This document shows positions 49,836 to 55,398 of a stretch of 55,398 nt of DNA, in pieces. The notes beneath the pieces were generated by a model. The model saw only the letters and a program-made list of their open reading frames with translations. It made no database searches and had not been told where the DNA came from. The translations under genes were made by a program, and so were the position numbers. Source of the DNA: a virus. The stretch is from positions 1-55,398 of the IMG/VR virus record IMGVR_UViG_3300027741_000080; one strand, 5' to 3'. The stretch's first letter is position 1. Every line of letters begins with the position of its first letter.

Positions 49836-50552
49836 ATGAAACAGAAAGATACTGTAGCTATTGGCTGGTGCCACGCTGGTGAAATTGACACCGAATTCGG
49901 CCTTAGTATTATGCAGATTATTAGAGATGAGCCTAAACGTGTAGGCGATTTTTTCTGCGTTGAAGGCTTAGGATTACTGGCTAAAAGTCGTAATATTATG
50001 GTCAAGCATTTCCTTGATAATACTAAGGATGACTGGCTACTTATGCTAGATGCAGACGAACGTATTTCCCCACATACGTTTAGATTATTAGTTGAAACTG
50101 CAGATCAATATGTTCGACCAGTTGTTGCAGGTCTATATTTTGCAGCCTTGTGGGAAGGTCCAAGCTTACGCCCAGTCCCATTGATTTTTAAAGCGGACGC
50201 TGAAACAGGGTTACAGCCTTGGGATGACTACCCAGAGAACTCAATAATTCAAATTGCTGCCGCAGGTACAGGTTGTCTTTTAATGCACCGTACAGCCCTA
50301 CAGAAGCTTCGTGACGAGGTTGGGGAAGAGCAGCGTGACTGGGCATGGTTCTTAGATGGACCTATTGGTGGCAATAAATGGCTATCAGAAGATTTAACAT
50401 TTTGTTCAAAATTGCATAGCAATGAAATACCTATGTTTGCACATACAGGGGCTATCCTGCAACATCACAAACGTATTTGGGTAGATGAAGCGCACCACCG
50501 TGGTTGGTTAGCCAACAATGAGGCTGGGACAGGGCTGGATCAATTAAAATGA
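49836..50552 (+). CDS. Glycosyltransferase (GT-A-like)
   Basis: This protein is 238 residues from the ATG behind TTGGAGAA. It has LGLLAKSRNIMVKHFLDNTK, then DDWLLMLDADERISP with the DxD-type motif at D72-x-D74, and a later HHKRIWVDEAHHRGWL region. The order resembles single-domain GT-A glycosyltransferases. No signal peptide. It could decorate DNA, virion proteins or wall glycans; nothing in the window decides which. It precedes a chain of overlapping small genes. Confidence 0.75.
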   Translation: MKQKDTVAIGWCHAGEIDTEFGLSIMQIIRDEPKRVGDFFCVEGLGLLAKSRNIMVKHFLDNTKDDWLLMLDADERISPHTFRLLVETADQYVRPVVAGLYFAALWEGPSLRPVPLIFKADAETGLQPWDDYPENSIIQIAAAGTGCLLMHRTALQKLRDEVGEEQRDWAWFLDGPIGGNKWLSEDLTFCSKLHSNEIPMFAHTGAILQHHKRIWVDEAHHRGWLANNEAGTGLDQLK

Positions 50553-50674
50553 CAGGTCAATATGAAGATGAATATGAAGAAGTATGGCAATTATGTGAAA
50601 AATGCCATACCCTTTTACCCACTGTGACGTATTCCCCTGGCTCAGGAAACTCGTGTGATTCATGTCGGTCTTAA
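50549..50674 (+). CDS. 41-residue zinc-ribbon mini-protein
   Basis: The product has two Cys pairs, LCEKCHTLLP at residues 16 and 19 and SCDSCRS at 36 and 39, in a compact 20-residue loop. ATGA overlap upstream and a 13-base overlap downstream support translation. It is one of several tiny zinc-type proteins here. Function unknown. Confidence 0.5.
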   Translation: MTGQYEDEYEEVWQLCEKCHTLLPTVTYSPGSGNSCDSCRS

Positions 50675-51120
50675 TTTTTGTAGACGGCATTATGCGTAGA
50701 GACCGCGATCAATCCATTATTATGGAAGGCGCAGCCCTTTACAAATCTTTAAATGAGACTAACCGTGTCATTCTTATTTGCGACGACGCAGAACGTACTG
50801 ATATTTGGCTTAAAACTAATAATTTAGGCAAAAAATTAGATGATATTGTTGCAATTATTGATACTCCTTTAGATAACCCACGGCTATTAACTATTGAAAC
50901 TTTGCGTAGCAAAGGCAAAATTGATTACGTGGTTACAGAAGACACAGAATTGGCTAAACAATTAATTGAACGTGGCATTACTACTTTAGTATTTCTTAAT
51001 CCAAGATATACTCGATCAGAATTTAGACCAGATGGTCGAGAAGGTATTAAAAGTTGGGCTTTAATTAACGAAGAATTAGACCGTCAACAGGGGATATATG
51101 ATGAGGACCCTAGGTTGTGA
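50662..51120 (+). CDS. HAD-like phage protein
   Basis: This 152-residue protein opens MSVLIFVDGIMRRDRDQSII, close to the HAD motif I strand but with one Asp where HAD phosphatases have DxD. Later VILICDDAERTD and the end NPRYTRSEFRPDGREGIKSW resemble small HAD-type proteins of actinophages. Activity cannot be assumed from one Asp. It is coupled to its neighbours by overlaps. Confidence 0.5.
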   Translation: MSVLIFVDGIMRRDRDQSIIMEGAALYKSLNETNRVILICDDAERTDIWLKTNNLGKKLDDIVAIIDTPLDNPRLLTIETLRSKGKIDYVVTEDTELAKQLIERGITTLVFLNPRYTRSEFRPDGREGIKSWALINEELDRQQGIYDEDPRL

Positions 51121-52667
51121 GACTAATTTATCTGGGTGCAGATGTACCTAGTAATCGTGTAATTATGGAAACAATGGGTGTTAAACACGTAGGTGTATCT
51201 TTTTGGAGACTTACTAAACGCGGATTGCCTAAAAATAAACGGTATATGCTAGAAAACTATTTTCCTTCCTATATGAGTATTCACATACATCCTGGTATTC
51301 CAGATGGCACGTTTCTCACTGAGGTAGAAATGGAAGAGTTTGCTGTAGCCTACGAAGACTTTCTAGCCCATAATATGGACAGGATTGCCTCATTTACAGA
51401 AATAACGCATCCAATGATAGCCAAGCGGGCTCTTTACACGCAGCGAGAAGCTGCTTGGTCAGAAGAGGAAAAGTTTTGGGCCACTATTAGAGACGATAGT
51501 TCTTACTCTGAAATTGTGGATTTATGCCAACAATACACAAACGTAGCAATTCCTTATGACCTTATTGAGTCTGATGTGTCATTATCAGCAAAAACTAGGT
51601 CATTATCTAATCAATACGGAACTACGTTTCATGCGTTAGCCTGTGCCAAGCCAGATAATTTGCGACAAATTAAAGTAGCGTCAGCAACTACACAGTCTTG
51701 GTTATCCCCTATGATGCGTGGAGAGACCATTGTATGGGATGGTAATAAATTAGTTAGATATCCAAAAAAGATGAAAGAACAAGCCCGCCCAAGATATAAA
51801 GCAGTGTACGAGAAAGCAGGCTTGGACTTTGATAAAATTGTACAAGACGACCCAGTTGAGGTGGCTAAACTCGCCTTGTGGTCTTATGACCAATTTGAGG
51901 AGAGATTTAATATGGTAAATAATCCATTCATGTCCGAACAAGATGATGACGATGATGAGTTTACTTCTGAAATTAAAGACTTTATAACAGGTAAAACCCC
52001 AGAACTTGACATAAGCCAGTTATATTATAACAGTGCTGAAATGCATAGTGCAGGAAACGCGGAAACTACCCCCGTTGTACATGATAAGAGGGGGGGTAAC
52101 ATGCGGAAACTTGAACATAGGGATAGTAACGAAATGGTCACCTTACCTGTGTTTGCAACAGAGATTAAAACTATCGTAGAGCAAGATGAAAGTGGATATG
52201 ATGTTATTAAAGATGTTCCACTTATGCGGTCAAATGCAACCAGTTTGCGTATGTGTGATACGTGTTTTGTGGCATCAAATTGCCCTGCGTTTAAACCTCA
52301 AAATAACTGTGCATTTAATCTTCCAGTAGAAGTAAAAACAAAAGACCAGTTAGTTGCACTGCTTAATGCTATTATTGAAATGCAGGCACAACGTGTAGCA
52401 TTTGCAAGGTTTTCTGAAGAATTAAACGGCGGATATCCTGACCCTAACACAGGTCAAGAAATGGATAGACTGCTTAAGTTAGTTAAAAACGCTAAGGACT
52501 TGCAGGACACTTCATCATTTATTAAGATGACTGTTGAAGCCAAAAATGGAGGCGGAGTTCTTAGTCAAATTTTTGGAGAAAAGGCTCGCGATTTAACCCA
52601 ATTACCAAATAATGGGTTGTCTGAAGATGACACTACAAATGTTATTCGAAGGTCTATCGAGGACTAA
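51117..52667 (+). CDS. Large unknown protein, possible TGT/DpdA-like barrel with zinc-type region
   Basis: This 516-residue protein starts at GTG overlapping the previous stop. The N-terminal half reads LIYLGADVPSNRVIMETMGV, then VGVSFWRLTKRGLPKNKRYM, later FHALACAKPDNLRQIK and SWLSPMMRGETIVWDG. That strand order and 'S.tsWl...rRGETIv' resemble TGT/DpdA-type transglycosylase barrels only faintly, so this is a hypothesis. A Cys-rich segment (MCDTCFVASNCPAFKPQNNC) and a helical region with PDPNTGQEMDRLLKLVKNAK follow. DpdA proteins insert modified bases into DNA, but no precursor pathway gene (queC/D/E, folE) is seen here. I recall similar unnamed actinophage proteins. Confidence 0.5.
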   Translation: MRLIYLGADVPSNRVIMETMGVKHVGVSFWRLTKRGLPKNKRYMLENYFPSYMSIHIHPGIPDGTFLTEVEMEEFAVAYEDFLAHNMDRIASFTEITHPMIAKRALYTQREAAWSEEEKFWATIRDDSSYSEIVDLCQQYTNVAIPYDLIESDVSLSAKTRSLSNQYGTTFHALACAKPDNLRQIKVASATTQSWLSPMMRGETIVWDGNKLVRYPKKMKEQARPRYKAVYEKAGLDFDKIVQDDPVEVAKLALWSYDQFEERFNMVNNPFMSEQDDDDDEFTSEIKDFITGKTPELDISQLYYNSAEMHSAGNAETTPVVHDKRGGNMRKLEHRDSNEMVTLPVFATEIKTIVEQDESGYDVIKDVPLMRSNATSLRMCDTCFVASNCPAFKPQNNCAFNLPVEVKTKDQLVALLNAIIEMQAQRVAFARFSEELNGGYPDPNTGQEMDRLLKLVKNAKDLQDTSSFIKMTVEAKNGGGVLSQIFGEKARDLTQLPNNGLSEDDTTNVIRRSIED

Positions 52668-52684
52668 CTCTTATAATATAAGAG
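52668..52684. promoter_or_regulatory. Palindrome containing a -10 (RNR promoter/operator)
   Basis: CTCTTAT-AAT-ATAAGAG is a perfect 7-bp inverted repeat containing TATAAT at 52672-52677. It starts right after the preceding stop and lies 57 bases before the reductase start, so it can act as promoter and operator. A GTTCC/GGAAC hairpin follows in the leader. Confidence 0.5.
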
Positions 52685-52741
52685 ACTCCCGTTCCACTAT
52701 GGAACACCACTTTAGTAAATCACTCACAAATAAGGATAGGT

Positions 52742-54763
52742 ATGCTGTCATTTAAATTGACGGAAGATTTCATTTCAACGTATGAAGGTAAGAAAGTCCC
52801 TTGGGGATATCAAGACGCTGGCGGTAACGCTGTGGGTGAAATTACGTTTCTTAGGACATATTCTCGTAAGAAACCTGATGGCACAAAAGAGACTTGGGTA
52901 GAGGTTTGCCGTCGTGTAATCGAGGGTATGTATTCTATTCAAAAAGACCATTGCAAGACTAACCGTTTGCCTTGGAATGAGAACAAAGCACAGGCTTCAG
53001 CAAAGGAAGCGTTCGAACGTTTGTTTGAACTTAAATGGACACCCCCAGGTCGTGGACTTTGGGTCATGGGTACACCTATCGTAACCGAGCAAAAGAACTC
53101 GGCTGCTCTCCAAAACTGCTCATTCGTGTCTACCGAGTCAATGACTAAGCACAACCCAGCCAAGCCATTTGCATTCCTAATGGAAGCCTCAATGCTAGGT
53201 GTAGGTGTGGGCTTTGACGACAAGGGTGCAGACAAAGAGTTCACCATTTACGCGCCAACACAAACTATCACCGAGTATGTAATCCCTGATACTCGTGAGG
53301 GCTGGGTTGAATCTACCTCGGCTTTGATTAACTCATACCTACGCCACGACCAGCCAACCCTTAGTTTTGACTATAGTGAGATTCGTGAAGCGGGAGAACC
53401 TATTAAAACGTTTGGTGGTACGGCAGCGGGCCCTGATCCATTGAAGGCTCTGCATCAGTACATTATCAGAATGTTTAAAGATAGAGAAGGTTCTCTATTA
53501 ACTAGAGTAGATATTGCTGACATTGGTAACCTTATTGGCGTGTGTGTAGTTAGTGGTAACGTTCGCCGTTCTGCTGAGTTGCTAATGGGTCGTTTGGATG
53601 ATGAAAACTTCCTCAATCTAAAGAATAGTGATGTATTCCCAGAAAGAAACTCCTATGACCCTAAAGCACCAGGCTGGGGATGGATGTCTAACAACTCTGT
53701 TGGCATCTCTGTTGGGGATGACTTGTCAAACATCATTGAGGGAATTGCTCTAAACGGTGAGCCAGGAGTTATTTGGATGGATGTCACTAGGCAGTATGGT
53801 CGCCTCATTGACCCACCAAACAACAAAGACTGGAGAGCATCTGGGTATAACCCATGTGCTGAACAAAGCCTTGAGTCATTTGAGTGCTGTACTTTGGTTG
53901 AAACTTACCTTAACCGCCATGAATCATTAGAGGATTACAAGCGAACTCTTAAGTTTGCCTACCTATACGCTAAGACTGTTACGCTTCTCCCAACTCACTG
54001 GGAAGAAACCAACGCTATTATGCAACGTAACCGCCGTATTGGTACGTCAATGTCTGGTATTGCTAACTTTGCTGATAAGAACGGCTTACCTGCCTTGCGT
54101 AACTGGATGGATAGTGGGTACGACACCGTTACTCGTTATGACGGTATCTATTCGGAATGGTTAGGTATTCGTGAGTCAATCAAGACTACAACAGTAAAGC
54201 CATCAGGAACAGTATCTATTCTTGCTGGAGAATCTCCTGGTGTGCATTGGACTCCAGGTGGTAAGCACTTCTTGCGTTCTATTCGTTTTGCTAATGATGA
54301 CCCTATGCTTCCTCTCTTTACTTTTGCAGGATATCGGGTTGAACCTGCTAGTGAGTCTCCAAAGACTACTAGCGTAGTTTTCTTCCCAGTAGAATCAGAT
54401 GCCTCTCGTAGTGAGAAAGATGTCTCTATTTATGAAAAAGTTGCTCTTGCTTCTATGGCTCAACGCCATTGGTCAGACAACTCGGTATCAGTTACGGTAT
54501 CCTTTAATAAGGACACCGAAACTAAAGATGTTGGTACAGTCCTTCACCTTTTTGATGGGCAACTCAAAACCGTTTCTTTCTTACCTATGGGAAACGAGAC
54601 TTACCCACAAATGCCGTATACGCAAATAACTGCTGATGAGTATCTAGACTACACAATGAAATTGCTACCTATTGACTTCACTGATGTCTATGCAGGAATG
54701 GCAGCCGATGCTATCGGTGAAAAGTATTGCAGTACGGACTTCTGTGAAATACCTAAACAATAA
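52742..54763 (+). CDS. Class II (adenosylcobalamin-dependent) ribonucleoside-triphosphate reductase
   Basis: This 673-residue protein is a single-chain reductase like the L. leichmannii enzyme: C126 in QNCSFVS, C372 with E374 in NPCAEQ, C382/C383 in FECCTLVE, and a C-terminal shuttle pair C663/C668 in YCSTDFCEIP. GNVRRSAEL and KPSGTVSILAGESPG mark the substrate-loop region. It needs vitamin B12 but no radical-generating partner subunit, and supplies dNTPs for phage replication. AAGGATAGGT precedes the ATG. A strong terminator follows. Confidence 0.92.
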   Translation: MLSFKLTEDFISTYEGKKVPWGYQDAGGNAVGEITFLRTYSRKKPDGTKETWVEVCRRVIEGMYSIQKDHCKTNRLPWNENKAQASAKEAFERLFELKWTPPGRGLWVMGTPIVTEQKNSAALQNCSFVSTESMTKHNPAKPFAFLMEASMLGVGVGFDDKGADKEFTIYAPTQTITEYVIPDTREGWVESTSALINSYLRHDQPTLSFDYSEIREAGEPIKTFGGTAAGPDPLKALHQYIIRMFKDREGSLLTRVDIADIGNLIGVCVVSGNVRRSAELLMGRLDDENFLNLKNSDVFPERNSYDPKAPGWGWMSNNSVGISVGDDLSNIIEGIALNGEPGVIWMDVTRQYGRLIDPPNNKDWRASGYNPCAEQSLESFECCTLVETYLNRHESLEDYKRTLKFAYLYAKTVTLLPTHWEETNAIMQRNRRIGTSMSGIANFADKNGLPALRNWMDSGYDTVTRYDGIYSEWLGIRESIKTTTVKPSGTVSILAGESPGVHWTPGGKHFLRSIRFANDDPMLPLFTFAGYRVEPASESPKTTSVVFFPVESDASRSEKDVSIYEKVALASMAQRHWSDNSVSVTVSFNKDTETKDVGTVLHLFDGQLKTVSFLPMGNETYPQMPYTQITADEYLDYTMKLLPIDFTDVYAGMAADAIGEKYCSTDFCEIPKQ

Positions 54764-54775
54764 TTAAATAGAAAG

Positions 54776-54806
54776 CCCCCTAGTTAATCAAAACTAGGGG
54801 GTTTTT
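54776..54806 (+). terminator. Strong intrinsic terminator of the rightward genes
   Basis: CCCCCTAGTT and AACTAGGGGG form a 10-bp stem with a short loop, followed by five T. It ends rightward transcription after the reductase. Confidence 0.9.
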
Positions 54807-54984
54807 CTTATGCCACTTTTTCCTACGGCCGCCAGCTATTTTTCAAAGATGCTAAAGATGCATAAGTTGTAATAATGATTAGATTACAAAAATTTAATTA
54901 AAACTAATAGGATTTTTTTATACAAAACCTTCTCCCCAGCTGGGCCTAGGGGTCTGAAGGAGGAGAGGGTATACTTTGGACAAG
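54807..54984. other. Convergent non-coding region with repeats and hairpins
   Basis: About 180 bases without a credible gene. They hold a direct repeat AAAGATGC (54845-54852, 54854-54861), an inverted repeat TTGTAAT/ATTACAA (54867-54873, 54883-54889) in A/T-rich DNA, and a hairpin of CCTTC-T-CCCC and GGGG-TCT-GAAGG (54928-54960). Read on the minus strand the hairpin is followed by TTTT, so it may be a second leftward terminator. Confidence 0.5.
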
Positions 54985-55020
54985 AAAAAACCACCCGTTC
55001 CCGATTAGGAGAGGGGCGGT
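54985..55020 (-). terminator. Leftward intrinsic terminator
   Basis: On the minus strand ACCGCCC pairs with GGGTGGT (one wobble) and is followed by six T. It lies 26 bases past the stop of the leftward genes. Confidence 0.7.
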
Positions 55021-55045
55021 AGTTTCTGGTCTATTTTATTATGCA

Positions 55046-55264
55046 CTACTCAAAACTATGAATTAAATCTCTCTGTTCGGGAGGGATGCTAACTCCGTTA
55101 TGCTTTCGTAATGTTCTACTGCTCTTGTTAATAGCAACAGGGTTATTACAGGCAGGGCAAAGTGTAGTCATTTTGTTAGAGTCTGGATATGTCCAAAATG
55201 GATGGTCACTCTCATCCACAGTCCCTACAAAATAGCATGGGTTAGTAATGTGTTTATTAGCCAT
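55046..55264 (-). CDS. Small Cys-containing protein on the opposite strand
   Basis: This 72-residue protein (opening MANKHITNPCYFVGTVDESD) has TLCPACNNPVAINKSSRTLR, one clear CxxC and another Cys at residue 10, then a short helical end. It may bind zinc. Its ATG overlaps the stop of the next leftward gene upstream (TAATG), so the two form one operon toward the terminator. No family recognised. Confidence 0.55.
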   Translation of the reverse strand: MANKHITNPCYFVGTVDESDHPFWTYPDSNKMTTLCPACNNPVAINKSSRTLRKHNGVSIPPEQRDLIHSFE

Positions 55265-55398
55265 TATCGCTTCTTACCCTTGCTAACATAACCTGTTTTT
55301 TTCTTATTCATAGAGCCAGGTGTGTTATACCCACCTCGGTTAGGTACATTACGCTTACGCACTTCTAGTGCTTCTAATACTTTTTCGTGGTGCTTACC
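55264..55398 (-). CDS. Partial small basic protein running off the window
   Basis: An open frame enters from the right edge and ends in TAA overlapping the next gene's ATG. The 44 visible residues (GKHHEKVLEALEVRKRNVPN, then RGGYNTPGSMNKKK and a Lys/Gly-rich end) are strongly basic; the N-terminus is outside the window. It resembles the small cationic proteins of the structural block in style. The family is unknown. Confidence 0.6.
   Translation of the reverse strand, partial: GKHHEKVLEALEVRKRNVPNRGGYNTPGSMNKKKTGYVSKGKKR

Noticed and set aside
52667-52742. Cobalamin riboswitch before the B12-dependent reductase
   Set aside because: The leader is under 80 bases and lacks the B12-box; a riboswitch needs about 200 bases.

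Overview
This window looks like a large piece of an A/T-rich, double-stranded DNA phage with a contractile tail (a myovirus) that infects an actinobacterium. The tail evidence is a sheath protein, a tube protein and a full T4-like/contractile-injection-type baseplate set. The host evidence is a WhiB-type iron-sulfur regulator, a SpoVS protein, peptidoglycan hydrolases and probable leaderless promoters. A low-G+C freshwater actinobacterium is a reasonable guess, but only an inference. No terminase, portal, major capsid or integrase gene is in the window, so the head-packaging block should lie to the left or in the remainder of the genome.

Layout. (1) 1-23.5 kb is the virion block: a large structural protein, small neck proteins, a run of very small lysine-rich or cysteine-bearing proteins (4.3-5.8 kb), tail completion proteins, sheath, tube, a gp26-like assembly chaperone with a possible frameshifted extension, a short tape-measure candidate, tube initiator, LysM/gp53-like protein, hub, OB-fold spike base, gp25, gp6/J, a gpI-like protein with carbohydrate-binding-like regions, and an Ig/FnIII-rich fibre protein. 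(2) 23.5-28.7 kb is the replication start block: winged-helix initiator with a candidate origin inside its gene, DnaC-like loader, SWIM-type zinc protein, DnaB helicase and primase. (3) 28.7-33.5 kb holds an M23 peptidase, an SNF2-type helicase, a secreted NlpC/P60 enzyme, three tRNA genes (Thr, Tyr, Asn), a secreted PA14/proline-rich surface protein with a two-helix membrane partner, and a strong 14-bp stem RNA element. (4) 33.5-44.1 kb is the replication/recombination block: RHH regulator, ssDNA-binding-like protein, family A DNA polymerase, RecA-like recombinase, Hjc-like and RuvC-like resolvases, Cas4-like nuclease, WhiB, a 30-residue C2H2 zinc finger, SpoVS and a metallophosphatase. (5) 44.1-52.7 kb holds mostly unrecognised proteins, many with paired CxxC motifs, plus a nucleotidyltransferase-like protein, a glycosyltransferase, a HAD-like protein and a large protein with a faint resemblance to transglycosylase (TGT/DpdA) barrels. 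(6) 52.7-54.8 kb is an adenosylcobalamin-dependent ribonucleotide reductase closed by a strong terminator. (7) From 55.4 kb leftward two small genes run on the opposite strand toward a terminator, leaving a roughly 240-bp structured convergent region.

Nearly all genes read rightward and are tightly packed, with many one-base TAATG or four-base ATGA/GTGA overlaps, so translation is probably coupled through long operons. New promoters follow terminators; several have a TGCTA-type extended -10, and at least three put the start codon exactly where transcription should begin.

The most notable patterns are: a related beta-rich module that recurs inside several different tail proteins, including the sheath and a neck protein; the candidate replication origin inside the initiator gene; the leaderless promoter set; the unusually large collection of tiny zinc-binding-type proteins; and the 48.9-52.7 kb enzyme cassette.
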